Origin: Trichothermofontia sp964536415
Lineage (GTDB): Bacteria; Cyanobacteriota; Cyanobacteriia; B231
Direction of reading: 5' to 3'
Assembly (NCBI GenBank): GCA_964536415.1
Contig: CAZHXN010000039.1
Location: 1-36,483, forward strand
Length of the DNA stretch: 36,483 bases
A program made the position numbers and the translations under genes. Below are positions 24,572 through 33,375 of this stretch, piece after piece (the stretch's first letter is position 1; every line of letters begins with the position of its first letter). The notes beneath the pieces are model-generated. The model saw only the letters and a program-made list of their open reading frames with translations. It made no database searches and had not been told where the DNA came from.

Positions 24572-25918
24572 ATGGAACGTCCCGTCATCGCTTTAAATAT
24601 CAATACCCCGCAGCAGTCCTTAACAATTGACCGCCCCCCCAGCGGGTTTTCCCTCCGGGGGACGATTCGGGTACCGGGGGATAAGTCCATTTCTCATCGG
24701 GCGCTGATGCTGGGAGCGATCGCGGAAGGGGAAACACGCATCCAGGGGTTGCTGTTGGGCGAAGATCCCCGCAGTACAGCGGCTTGCTTCCGGGCCTTGG
24801 GGGCAGACATTACGGAACTCAATTCAGAGTTAGTCCAGGTGCAGGGGATTGGGTTGGGGAATTTGCAGGAGCCGTTAGATGTGCTCCAGGCGGGGAATTC
24901 GGGGACAACCTTACGCTTAATGCTGGGGCTATTGGCGGCCCATCCCGGGCGGTTTTTTACGGTCACGGGGGATGCCTCTCTGCGCAGTCGCCCGATGTCG
25001 CGAGTCGTCCAACCGCTGCAACAGATGGGGGCACAGATTTGGGGGCGGCATAATGCGTCGCTGGCACCATTGGCCATTCAGGGCCAGGTGCTACAGCCCA
25101 TTCATTACCACTCGCCGATCGCCTCGGCCCAGGTCAAATCCTGCCTGCTGCTGGCGGGGTTGCTGGCGATGGGGGAAACCACCGTGACCGAACCCGTGCT
25201 TTCGCGCGACCATAGCGAACGGATGCTCCAAGCCTTTGGGGCCAAGTTGGCGATCGATCAGGCCAGCCATAGCGTGACGGTGACCGGGCCGGCCCGACTC
25301 ACGGGTCAAACAGTGATTGTGCCGGGGGACATCAGTTCAGCGGCGTTCTGGTTAGTGGCAGCGGCGATCGTTCCTGACTCGGAGTTGTTGATTGAAAATG
25401 TCGGCGTGAACCCTACCCGTACCGGCATTTTGGAGAGCCTAGAACGCATGGGGGCCGATATCGTGCGGGAAAATGAACGGGTCGTGGCCGGGGAACCCGT
25501 AGCCGATCTGCGGGTACGATCGAGCACCCTCCAGGCGGCTGAGTTTGGGGGAGAGTTGATCCCGCGCATGATTGACGAGATCCCAATCCTGGCGGTGGCA
25601 GCAGCCTTTGCCCAGGGAACCACCGTGATTCGGGATGCCCAGGAATTGCGGGTAAAGGAAAGCGATCGCTTGGCGGTGATGGCATCTCAACTCCAGCGGT
25701 TGGGGGCACGGGTGGCGGAATTACCCGATGGCCTGGAGATTACAGGCGGGGTGCCACTGAAGGGAGCCGAGGTGGATAGCCACACCGATCACCGGATTGC
25801 CATGAGTCTGGCGATCGCGGCCCTCAACGCCCAGGGCACAACCACAATCCAACAAGCAGAAGCCGCCGCCATCTCCTACCCCGATTTCGTCACCACCCTC
25901 CAGCAAGTGTGTCACTAA
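24572..25918 (+). CDS. aroA: 3-phosphoshikimate 1-carboxyvinyltransferase (EPSP synthase)
   Basis: Joins PEP and shikimate-3-phosphate in the sixth step of the shikimate pathway. 448 residues from ATG 24572 (MERPVIALNIN), the usual length; the frame is open to 24446, but that part overlaps the dispersed repeat and has no family likeness. Motifs: RVPGDKSISHRALML, AGNSGTTLRLMLGLLA, TGDASLRSRPMSRVVQP, and a C-terminal SDRLAVMASQLQRLGA. It carries the four short patterns described for class II, glyphosate-insensitive enzymes: GDKS, SAQVK, RDHSE and NPTR. Class II is therefore likely; actual insensitivity is not shown by sequence alone. Confidence 0.97.
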   Translation: MERPVIALNINTPQQSLTIDRPPSGFSLRGTIRVPGDKSISHRALMLGAIAEGETRIQGLLLGEDPRSTAACFRALGADITELNSELVQVQGIGLGNLQEPLDVLQAGNSGTTLRLMLGLLAAHPGRFFTVTGDASLRSRPMSRVVQPLQQMGAQIWGRHNASLAPLAIQGQVLQPIHYHSPIASAQVKSCLLLAGLLAMGETTVTEPVLSRDHSERMLQAFGAKLAIDQASHSVTVTGPARLTGQTVIVPGDISSAAFWLVAAAIVPDSELLIENVGVNPTRTGILESLERMGADIVRENERVVAGEPVADLRVRSSTLQAAEFGGELIPRMIDEIPILAVAAAFAQGTTVIRDAQELRVKESDRLAVMASQLQRLGARVAELPDGLEITGGVPLKGAEVDSHTDHRIAMSLAIAALNAQGTTTIQQAEAAAISYPDFVTTLQQVCH

Positions 25919-26055
25919 GCAGGAGCCAGATCGGTTCCCCTACTCCCGGCTTGGGAGCAGGGCTGCGGGGAGGAGGGTCTTCGGTTTCATGACACCCACC
26001 GACTTAGAGAGCGGGTACTTCCCCCAGTCGTACTGACGTTCGAGCTAATTTCGAG

Positions 26056-26721
26056 CTAATGTTGCAACTGTGCGAGTAACCAGGCTCCCACCTGCGCTTG
26101 ATCCTGTTGCCGACTGCGCTGCATGGCGGCCTCTAGCATTGCGAGTGTTAACCCCGGTAAGACCTGCGATGCAGCGAGCCGCTGGCTACCGTGATTCGCC
26201 TGCGGAGCCATGCCAGGAGCGGAGAGCGAGTAGGCCACAATTTGAGCCGCCTGCACATCGACCACCCAGTACTCGGCTACCCCCAATTCCTCATACAAAG
26301 AACGCTTATGCTCCTGATCGTCAAGTAACGACGACACCGCAATCTCAATCGCTAAATCCGGAGCCGGATAGCGATTCAAATCGACGACTGCTGTTCCCCA
26401 GGGAATTGCCTGTGCCTGGTCCCGCAGGTAATAGGACAAATCCGGTTGGCATTCCTGTATGCCAACCTTGCGATAGCTGCAATTGACCAACCCCTTAAAG
26501 GCAATGCCCTTGATCGTACAAAACAGCCGCACGGCAAAATCCACCATTGAATTATCTGCCGCATGATCATGGCCAACTGGCGACATCTCAATCCTCATGT
26601 GTCCTTTGTGGTAATAGCCCTTAGCCTTTGCCAACTGGGGGTCTTCAATCGTTTGCAGGTATTCCGCCCACGACGCCCTGACCCAACCCGAACTTAGTAA
26701 CGGCGTCTGTACCTTATCCAT
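26056..26721 (-). CDS. Uma2 family (DUF820) putative nuclease
   Basis: 221 residues. Uma2 proteins have a PD-(D/E)xK restriction-like fold and are highly multiplied in cyanobacteria; their role is not established, and many sit next to small repeats. Seen here: ASWAEYLQTIEDPQLAKAKGYY, a GHDHAADNSMVDFAV helix, QPDLSYY, PDLAIEIAVSSLLDDQEHK with the acidic pair and Lys, and AEYWVVDVQAAQI. An excellent GGAGGGAGAAGCA site precedes the ATG. Part of the C-terminal half (about 26203-26220) looks like an in-frame copy of the dispersed CCTGCGGAG repeat. Confidence 0.9.
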   Translation of the reverse strand: MDKVQTPLLSSGWVRASWAEYLQTIEDPQLAKAKGYYHKGHMRIEMSPVGHDHAADNSMVDFAVRLFCTIKGIAFKGLVNCSYRKVGIQECQPDLSYYLRDQAQAIPWGTAVVDLNRYPAPDLAIEIAVSSLLDDQEHKRSLYEELGVAEYWVVDVQAAQIVAYSLSAPGMAPQANHGSQRLAASQVLPGLTLAMLEAAMQRSRQQDQAQVGAWLLAQLQH

Positions 26722-27245
26722 TGCTTCTCCCTCCAGCGATCAAATCACCAATAGCTACAAACCACACCGATCACCTGTTCGACACCCTCCTCCCCGTTCG
26801 TAGGACAACTTGAGTCGTCCAATCGCCCGTTCGTAGGACAACTTGAGTCGTCCAATTGTCCATTGATCCGGCAGGTAGGCGAAACGCCTACCCCACAAGC
26901 CCTGCTTCTAACAGCTTAGAACCAGCCATAGCACTTGCACTGGACTTAGGCCAGTTAACTGGCGGGGGGTTCGGGGGGCTATAAGTCCCGCGCTGTACCT
27001 GAAAGGTCAGCGTCGGGATACATGGACACCCCGCGTCGATTGAGGGCTTCAATGCCCCGAAAATCGACAATATCTATCGGCTCTAAAAACAGCACGAATC
27101 TGTAGAATGTATATGTAGCCGTTGGGCAGACGGTGCTACTGCCTGTGGAGGAAGGTTCCCTGGGAACCCCGATGAAGCAGGAAACCCCAAGCGCGATCTT
27201 GGGAAGCCCGCGCTCTACCCGTTTCGGGTAAGCGTCGGGAAGATG
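26722..27245. other. repeat-rich intergenic region
   Basis: No gene is seen in 524 bases. It contains a two-copy tandem repeat (26793-26856), a perfect hairpin GGTAGGCG-AAA-CGCCTACC (26874-26892), and two related hairpins that resemble the non-coding right end of IS200/IS605 elements (listed separately). Confidence 0.6.
26793..26856. repeat. tandem 33-base repeat, two copies
   Basis: Two identical 31-base units (26793-26823, 26826-26856), each containing the near-palindrome GGACAACTTGAGTCGTCC. Only two copies and a 2-base gap rule out a CRISPR array. Confidence 0.8.
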
Positions 27246-27250
27246 TCACG
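26987..27250 (+). mobile_element. IS200/IS605-type right-end / omega-RNA-like remnants
   Basis: Two hairpins share the same outer stem (CCCG-CGCT ... AGCG-TCGGG): 26987-27017 and 27207-27239. The second is preceded by a GGTTC-CCTGG-GAACC hairpin (27154-27168), GATGAAGCAGGAAACCCC, and CCCAAG...CTTGGG, and is followed by GATGTCAC. This order recalls the structured non-coding region that follows tnpB in cyanobacterial IS200/IS605 (IS1341-type) elements and is processed as its guide RNA. No tnpA or tnpB frame exists nearby, so these would be solo right ends. The match is from family knowledge, not a search. Confidence 0.5.
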
Positions 27251-28640
27251 GTACGGCGGATTCAGGGGCGAGCGTCGCGATCGTCAACACTTGCGGCGGC
27301 GTCGCATCTGGCGGATAAAGGAACTCCACCGAAACCAGTCGGCGATCGCCTGCTGGCATTCGCAATTGCACCAGCGGTTCCCCCGGTTGGCCACGCTTTT
27401 GCACCAGATGCACATCCCGGATCTGAGGGAATCCTAAATCGTTCACAAAGCGAACCCGCACCGGCCCTCGGAAAAACGTGCGATCGGGCGGCAGACCAAA
27501 GAACCGGAGGCCATTCTGACTGAGGATGTCTTCCTTAATCGGCGTTTGTAACTTGACGACCACAGTTTGGGGATTGGGGCTGGCATTGTGCAGCGGCAGG
27601 GTGAGGTGGTAATGAACCCCATAATTACCGTGAGCCTCATAGGCCGTATCAGGATAGCGGACTAACATCCGGGCACTCTGATTTTGGCCCGTCCCTAACC
27701 GTCCGCCATAAAGGGTGGCTAAACCGTAAGACACAGCTGCTCCCGGTGCTGGGATGCTGAGGTGGGAAGCATCGGGGGCGTCTGTAAGCTGAGCCTGCCA
27801 TTGGGACCCCTGGGCTACTCCAGCCACCCGGCCATAGACGATCGGCCCCGGTTCCCCGATCGGCGAGGGGGGGCGATCGCGGGGACCAGCCAACCCGGCC
27901 GTGGTCAACAGAGTACGCCAGGTTTCTAAACTGGGTGGCTGTTCCTCGCCCGCGGGGGTTCCCGTCGCAAATTGGGCCAAACTGGCGGCATACACGGGGC
28001 CACTGCTGCGGAGCCGCATCAGGGTTGAGCGCCCATTAAGGGGGGGATCGAGGGTTTTCACCGGAATCGGGAGGTTGAACAAGAGGGCCTCCGATCGCGG
28101 CGCTATCCGGAGTTGGGGGGGAAAGATCGCTTGCCGTTGACCCCGGAGAATCTCTCCCACTACCCGGCTCCCCGGTCCCGCGAAGACGGTTCCCAGGGGA
28201 TTCTCCACCACCGGCGGTAAGGGAATAAAGGGGGCATCCGGCTGGCTGAGGTAGCTGGCCGCTTGCAGGATATCGATCGTCACCGGGCGATCGCCCGGAT
28301 TCTGGAGTAACACCGCCACATACAACGTGCGCCGGTCATCGGGCGTCTTCGCCCTAGCGACATGGTGGGCGAACACATCAAACCGGCCCTGGAGGGGAAA
28401 ATGCAAATGGGCCGTTGGCACCCGTTTGCCCTGGGGGGGAAAGGTCGAGAGCAGAATCCCCGGTTCCTGGACAAGTTCGGGACTGTTACTGTTAAACACG
28501 GGCACGGTATCCAACCGCCCCGGTAAGGGCCGCACCGTTTGGGGCTGGACGATTTCCTGGGGCGGGGGTGCGGCAGGCGTTTGGGCGATGAGCGGCGCGA
28601 TCGCGACGGGGATAGGGAGGAGGGGCATAAACATCACCAT
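27246..28640 (-). CDS. DUF3370 family exported protein
   Basis: 464 residues from ATG 28638-28640, chosen because AGGAG lies 10 bases upstream and it gives a compact signal peptide (MVMFMPLLPIPVAIAPLIAQ). The frame is open to a TTG at 28685, but that overlaps the yjbQ stop. The mature part matches the cyanobacterial DUF3370 pattern: VRPLPGRLDTVPVFNSNSP, PTAHLHFPLQGRFDVFAHH, LYVAVLLQNPGDRPVTIDIL, AAVSYGLATLYGGRLG, and GNYGVHYHLTLPLHNASPNP. It is beta-rich, and the function is unknown; probably periplasmic or outer-membrane. The TGA stop (27246-27248) is read from the edge of the mobile remnant, so the original C-terminus may have been replaced. It lies just downstream of yjbQ on the same strand. 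Confidence 0.85.
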   Translation of the reverse strand: MVMFMPLLPIPVAIAPLIAQTPAAPPPQEIVQPQTVRPLPGRLDTVPVFNSNSPELVQEPGILLSTFPPQGKRVPTAHLHFPLQGRFDVFAHHVARAKTPDDRRTLYVAVLLQNPGDRPVTIDILQAASYLSQPDAPFIPLPPVVENPLGTVFAGPGSRVVGEILRGQRQAIFPPQLRIAPRSEALLFNLPIPVKTLDPPLNGRSTLMRLRSSGPVYAASLAQFATGTPAGEEQPPSLETWRTLLTTAGLAGPRDRPPSPIGEPGPIVYGRVAGVAQGSQWQAQLTDAPDASHLSIPAPGAAVSYGLATLYGGRLGTGQNQSARMLVRYPDTAYEAHGNYGVHYHLTLPLHNASPNPQTVVVKLQTPIKEDILSQNGLRFFGLPPDRTFFRGPVRVRFVNDLGFPQIRDVHLVQKRGQPGEPLVQLRMPAGDRRLVSVEFLYPPDATPPQVLTIATLAPESAVP

Positions 28641-28659
28641 AAGGGGGGGACTCCTGAAA

Positions 28660-29079
28660 CTACGCATCGCCCGAAACATGAACAATCAGTTCCCGATGGT
28701 GGCCAAGCTGCCGGTGTTCCCAAAGATAAATCCCCTGCCAAGTGCCCAGGACCAGCCGCCCTTGAGCGATCGGGATTTGCTCAGAAGTGTGGGTTAACAC
28801 CGTGCGGATATGGGCAGGCATATCGTCTGGACCTTCGGTACTATGGATATAGGCATCGCCTTCGGGGACCAGCTTGGCCAGAAAATTTTCTAAATCTTTG
28901 AGCACGTCGGGATCGGCATTTTCCTGAATGATCAGGCTAGCCGAGGTATGGCGGAGGAACAGGCTGCACAACCCCGTCCGAATACCAGAGGCGGCGACAA
29001 TCTCCTCAACCGGGCGAGTGATTTTATGAAGGGATTTACCCGTCGTGCGCAGGCTGAGGCGCTGTTGGTAGTGGGGCAT
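28660..29079 (-). CDS. YjbQ family protein (secondary thiamine-phosphate synthase-like)
   Basis: 139 residues, the family size. Start ATG 29077-29079 follows AGGAG by six bases; the seven extra codons upstream are dropped. Conserved patterns: CSLFLRHTSASLIIQENADP, LVPEGDAYIHSTEGPDDMPAH, TSEQIPI, and GTWQGIYLWEHR with the His set that binds a metal or phosphate in known structures. Relatives have a weak thiamine-phosphate synthase side activity; the main role is unsettled. The ribosome site appears to come from a diverged copy of the dispersed CTCCTGCG repeat. The DUF3370 gene follows. Confidence 0.92.
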   Translation of the reverse strand: MPHYQQRLSLRTTGKSLHKITRPVEEIVAASGIRTGLCSLFLRHTSASLIIQENADPDVLKDLENFLAKLVPEGDAYIHSTEGPDDMPAHIRTVLTHTSEQIPIAQGRLVLGTWQGIYLWEHRQLGHHRELIVHVSGDA

Positions 29080-29255
29080 ACAATTCTCCTGCGAAGCCAT
29101 TACGCTAGGGCACCCGTGCGGGGAGTGTGCCCGGTTTTGAGGCCGATCGTATCGTATCGAATCCTCAACTCCTTAAGAATTCTCCCCAACCTGTCATCTG
29201 GTCTCATCCCCATGCTAATATCCGCCTTGCATCATTCATTTTCCTAAAACTATCC

Positions 29256-31037
29256 ATGTTACCTGGCGAGCCTCAGCGACGCACTAAGATTGTGGCCACG
29301 ATCGGGCCTGCAACCAGTAAGCCAGATGTTCTGCGCGAGTTGATTCTGGCGGGTGCGACGACCCTGCGCCTCAATTTTTCCCACGGTAGCCATGACGATC
29401 ACCAGCGGAGTATTCGTCTGATCCGTCAGGTTTCATTTGAACTGAATCAACCCGTGGGGATTCTCCAGGATCTCCAGGGGCCAAAAATTCGCCTGGGTAA
29501 ATTTGAACATGGGACCATCACCCTCAAACGCGGCGATCGCTTCACCCTAACCAGTGAACCCGTCGTCTGCAATCAGGAAATGGCTTCGGTGACCTATGAG
29601 CCGTTAGCTGATGAGGTGCCAGAGAATGCCACGATCCTTCTGGACGATGGCAAGGTGGAAATGTGTGTTGAAGCTGTCGATCGCGACCAGCGCCTTCTCC
29701 ATTGTCGGGTGGTCGTCGGTGGCAAGCTATCGAACCATAAGGGCGTTAATTTTCCAGGGGTTTACCTATCGATCAAGGCCCTAACCGATAAGGATCGCAA
29801 AGATCTGATGTTTGGCCTGGATCAAGGCGTAGATTGGGTCGCTCTTAGCTTTGTACGCAATCCCCAGGACGTGCTGGAAATTAAGGAACTGATTTCCAAT
29901 GCCAACAAATCGGTACCCGTGATCGCCAAGATCGAAAAGCACGAAGCGATCGAACAAATGGAGGCGATCCTCTCCCTCTGCGATGGCGTTATGGTCGCAC
30001 GGGGGGATCTGGGGGTAGAACTGCCCGCTGAAGACGTGCCCATTTTGCAAAAGCGTCTGATTGGCATTGCGAATCGTCTGGGGATTCCGGTCATCACCGC
30101 CACCCAAATGCTCGACAGCATGGTCAACAATCCCCGGCCCACCCGCGCCGAAATCTCTGACGTCGCCAATGCGATTCTGGATGGGACCGATGCGATCATG
30201 CTTTCCAACGAAACCGCTGTCGGTCAGTATCCCGTGGAAGCCGTGGCGACAATGGCCAAAATTGCCCAGCGCATTGAACAGGAGCGATCGATCTGGGCTT
30301 TACCCCAAACCTGGGCCGACGTTGATGCGGCGGGGGTTCGCAAGCGATCGATTCCCAATGCCATCAGTCAGGCGGTCGGGAACATTGCCGAACAATTAGG
30401 GGCAGCGGCCATCATGACCCTAACGAAGACGGGATCAACCGCCCGCAATGTCTCCAAATTCCGCCCTAAAACCCCCATCCTGGCGGTCACCCCCCACGTC
30501 GATGTCGCCCGACGGCTGCAACTGGTCTGGGGCGTTAAACCCTTGTTGGTGCTTGACCTAGCCTCTACGGATCAAACCTCCCAAGCCGCCCTTAGCATTG
30601 CCCAGGAACAATCCCTCGTAGCCGAGGGCGATCTGGTGGTGATGACCGCCGGTACACTCCAGGGCGTTCCGGGTTCTACCGACCTGATCAAAGTGGAACT
30701 CGTTACCGCCATCCTCTGTCGCGGCATTAGTATCGGCCAAGGCATGATTTGTGGACGGGCCAGGGTGGCCACCAACGGCAGTACGATTAGTAATTTCAAC
30801 GTGGGAGAAATCCTCGTGGCTTCCCACACCAGTGCCGATTATGTCGACGTGATTCGGAAAGCCGCTGGCGTGATCACAGAGGATGAAAGCCTGACCAGTC
30901 ATGCCGCAGTCATTGGCCTCCGGTTAGGCATCCCCGTGATTGTTGGGGTCAAAAATGCGACCCAAATTATTCGAGACGGTACCCTGCTCACGTTGGATAT
31001 GCCCAGGGGCATTGTCTATGCCGGGACGATTGGCTAG
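29256..31037 (+). CDS. pyk: pyruvate kinase
   Basis: Converts PEP and ADP to pyruvate and ATP, the last step of glycolysis. 593 residues from ATG 29256 (MLPGEPQRRTKIVATIGPAT); the frame is open to 29127 but those 43 residues are unlike the family. The barrel has LRLNFSHGSHDDH, LQDLQGPKIRLG, the active-site IPVIAKIEKHEAIEQME, MVARGDLGVELP, and ATQMLDSMVNNPRPTRAE. After the usual ~475 residues there is an extra domain ending LTSHAAVIGLRLGIPVIVG, the PEP-utiliser mobile domain seen in Bacillus and many cyanobacterial enzymes. Its phosphohistidine position is H in TSHAA. No clear ribosome site was seen. It ends three bases from the convergent kinase gene. Confidence 0.97.
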   Translation: MLPGEPQRRTKIVATIGPATSKPDVLRELILAGATTLRLNFSHGSHDDHQRSIRLIRQVSFELNQPVGILQDLQGPKIRLGKFEHGTITLKRGDRFTLTSEPVVCNQEMASVTYEPLADEVPENATILLDDGKVEMCVEAVDRDQRLLHCRVVVGGKLSNHKGVNFPGVYLSIKALTDKDRKDLMFGLDQGVDWVALSFVRNPQDVLEIKELISNANKSVPVIAKIEKHEAIEQMEAILSLCDGVMVARGDLGVELPAEDVPILQKRLIGIANRLGIPVITATQMLDSMVNNPRPTRAEISDVANAILDGTDAIMLSNETAVGQYPVEAVATMAKIAQRIEQERSIWALPQTWADVDAAGVRKRSIPNAISQAVGNIAEQLGAAAIMTLTKTGSTARNVSKFRPKTPILAVTPHVDVARRLQLVWGVKPLLVLDLASTDQTSQAALSIAQEQSLVAEGDLVVMTAGTLQGVPGSTDLIKVELVTAILCRGISIGQGMICGRARVATNGSTISNFNVGEILVASHTSADYVDVIRKAAGVITEDESLTSHAAVIGLRLGIPVIVGVKNATQIIRDGTLLTLDMPRGIVYAGTIG

Positions 31038-31040
31038 GGG

Positions 31041-32687
31041 CTACTCCCTTAAGCCACTGGCATTTTCCAGATCGGTCTGAACCCTGGGCTTGAGTTTTTC
31101 CAACTCTTGCTTAAGAATTTCCTTACTTTCGTTGAACGTACCGATCGACTTCCAGGTGGCACCCGTCAGTACCCACCGTTGGAGCAGTTGGCATTGGTAG
31201 GGATGGATGTTTAGCTTAACCACATGGAGACATTGGTGAGGCGGTTCCAAGCTAAAAAAGATCAGGCGATAGCTCTCCCGCTCGGTCAGGAGGCGCACGG
31301 TCTCTTGGCCAGTGCGGGCTTGTAAGTCGAGATAACAATTGAACCAACGCGGACCGCGCTCCTGATGACGGAGACGATTGTAGAGGGCCGTGATCCAGAG
31401 GACGGTAGGGTGGGGAGACATGATCCCCAGGAAGTTTTTATAGAAGTGGTTGTAAAAGCTACTCTTACGCAGATAGTCAATTTCCTCCTGGGACAACATG
31501 GTCCATAGGGTGGTCATGCGCCCCTTAGGGGTTTCAATATTTTGGGGAAAGACAATCTGGGCGATCGGCATCCCACTGGGCCAGGTTAACTGATGACAAA
31601 AGGCTTCAAAGGCCGAGAGCTTCGCCGATGCGGGATGTGCCACCATGCCAGCCGTATCCGTTGGGGTGGTTCCACTGGTTTCGGTCGCCGATGACCCATC
31701 GGAGGCTGCCGCCTTCTCCACCAACGACTCTGCGACAACGGGAACCCGTGAGAGGGCATCGCCAATTCGTCGTCCAATTTCCTGACCGTTGCCATAGCGC
31801 TGGAGCAGAGGCCGCAGAGCATCAATCACTGCATCAATATTTTGGGGGCGATCGGCGGGAGATTTAGCCAGACAGTCCATGATCAGGGATTCCAGTGCCT
31901 TGGGGAGCTTCAGGTTAGGATCAACCTCCTGAAACGATCGCGGCACCTGGGTTTTGTGGGCTTGATACCAATCCTTAAAGGTGCGTCCGGGGGTGTGGAT
32001 AGGCAGTTTACCCGTCAACATCTGGAACATGACAATGCCCAGGCTGTAGATGTCCGAGCGACCATCGAGTTCCTGGCTCTCCATTTGTTCCGGTGATGAA
32101 TAGGCCAGCGTACCCATAAACCTATTGACCTGGGGATTGTTACCCCCTTCACCCTGCAACAGGGTGGCAATGCCAAAGTCCAGGATCTTGACCAACTCCC
32201 CCAGGCTATTGTCCTGTACCACCACGATATTGCGTGGCTTGATATCCCGATGAATGATGGGGCGAATGTCCCCCGCATCATCGATCGGGACCCCCTGGTG
32301 GGCGCACTGGAGACCCAGGCAAATCTGGTGGGTGAGATTTAGAAACCGGGGGAGGGCCAAGGGCGACTCGTTAATAATATCGGTGAGGTTTTGCCCGTCC
32401 AGGTATTCCATAACGTAGAAGGGGATTTCATCCTCATCTACCCCATAGTCAATTACCCGGACAATATGAATGCTTTTCTGCCCCAAGAGGGCACAGACCC
32501 GTGCCTCGGCAAAGAAACGATCGCGCATGGGCGCATTCAAGAGAGTTTGGGCCAGAAATTTGACGGCAAAGGTTCCCCCTAGTAGGACGTGCTGGGCACG
32601 ATAGACGCGGCCCATTGCCCCCCTACCCACCAGTTCGAGTAACTGATAGCGATTTTCGAGAATGCGACCAAGTTTCGGGTCTGTCAT
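31041..32687 (-). CDS. Ser/Thr protein kinase
   Basis: 548 residues. A complete Hanks-type kinase domain occupies about 14-290: GRGAMGRVY loop (21-29), Lys43 in FAVKFLA, HRDIKPRN with Asp148, DFG at 170-172, GTLAYSSPEQME, and DIYSLGIVMFQMLTGKLP. After a Ser/Thr/Ala-rich linker, residues ~350-548 form a second domain with no named family: LTWPSGMPIAQIVFPQN, MTTLWTMLSQEEIDYLRKSSFYNHFYKNFLG (two adjacent stretches), and a C-terminal coiled coil. No transmembrane segment or PASTA domain, so it is cytosolic and probably senses through the C-terminal part. Convergent with pyk (3 bases). Confidence 0.95.
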   Translation of the reverse strand: MTDPKLGRILENRYQLLELVGRGAMGRVYRAQHVLLGGTFAVKFLAQTLLNAPMRDRFFAEARVCALLGQKSIHIVRVIDYGVDEDEIPFYVMEYLDGQNLTDIINESPLALPRFLNLTHQICLGLQCAHQGVPIDDAGDIRPIIHRDIKPRNIVVVQDNSLGELVKILDFGIATLLQGEGGNNPQVNRFMGTLAYSSPEQMESQELDGRSDIYSLGIVMFQMLTGKLPIHTPGRTFKDWYQAHKTQVPRSFQEVDPNLKLPKALESLIMDCLAKSPADRPQNIDAVIDALRPLLQRYGNGQEIGRRIGDALSRVPVVAESLVEKAAASDGSSATETSGTTPTDTAGMVAHPASAKLSAFEAFCHQLTWPSGMPIAQIVFPQNIETPKGRMTTLWTMLSQEEIDYLRKSSFYNHFYKNFLGIMSPHPTVLWITALYNRLRHQERGPRWFNCYLDLQARTGQETVRLLTERESYRLIFFSLEPPHQCLHVVKLNIHPYQCQLLQRWVLTGATWKSIGTFNESKEILKQELEKLKPRVQTDLENASGLRE

Positions 32688-32829
32688 TATACGTGGGCCA
32701 ACCGGACAACCGATAGCTTCACAACGCCAAAGACGGCTTAGGATACAGTGGACAAAGGACGCGGGTCAGCAGCTTGCCGCTGGGAACCATGCAACCTAAC
32801 CTCAGGCTGGCACTCGCCTGACCAACGGA

Positions 32830-33279
32830 TTAGTCTGACTGCCGCTCAAGGGTGGCCTCCATCGTACTGATCAAATTGCGGCCTGCCTCAATCACCGCAC
32901 TCGCGAGAAAATAGGTGTTATCGTCAACCCGGTGAATGGTTTCAAACCCACTCCGCCGCTGTTTATCGCCTAAAACCCAGTATCGCTGCACGATCGAGTC
33001 AGGTGCGATCCAACCTTCCCCTTCGACACGTCCTAACTCACTATGGTGAAGGACAAACGTATACTGGCGTTCACCCAGGTTCAAACGCCCTTTGTACTGG
33101 AACGTAATATCGTCCCGTGCTGCACCCGGAAACTTTAATAATGTCACCATCGTGAACCAATTGTCACGTGTCCAGGCGACGAGGGTTTTTCCCTTAATCG
33201 TGATGGGCATCCCATCGCGATCGAGCCAGTTTCCTTGCAGCAGCCACCGCCCTGGTTCTAGTAGAAAAGTATGCGACAC
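32830..33279 (-). CDS. hypothetical protein, beta-rich
   Basis: 149 residues from GTG 33277-33279, with GGGG upstream as a weak ribosome site. The layout of alternating strands (FLLEPGRWLLQGNWLDRDG, ITFQYKGRLNLGERQYTFVL, IVQRYWVLGDKQRRSGFETI) suggests a lipocalin- or DUF1579-like barrel, but no family is recognised. No signal peptide or membrane segment. It lies between the kinase and anmK, all on the minus strand. Composition and full-length frame support a real gene. Confidence 0.75.
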   Translation of the reverse strand: MSHTFLLEPGRWLLQGNWLDRDGMPITIKGKTLVAWTRDNWFTMVTLLKFPGAARDDITFQYKGRLNLGERQYTFVLHHSELGRVEGEGWIAPDSIVQRYWVLGDKQRRSGFETIHRVDDNTYFLASAVIEAGRNLISTMEATLERQSD

Positions 33280-33375
33280 AATGTTACCCCGGCATTAATT
33301 GGCGATCACTCCTGACGCGATTCTCCGGCGGCGACGTGAGGCAAACGTCCCTGTCCCACCGCAGGTATATCGATA

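Noticed and set aside
26793..26856. Possible CRISPR array
   Set aside because: There are only two copies separated by two bases, with no spacer-length gap and no cas genes in the window.
26888..27070. 60-codon minus-strand open frame
   Set aside because: It is read through hairpins of the IS-like remnant and has no protein-like features.
29127..29255. N-terminal extension of pyk
   Set aside because: The 43 extra residues are unlike pyruvate kinases, which begin near the RRTKIVATIGP segment.
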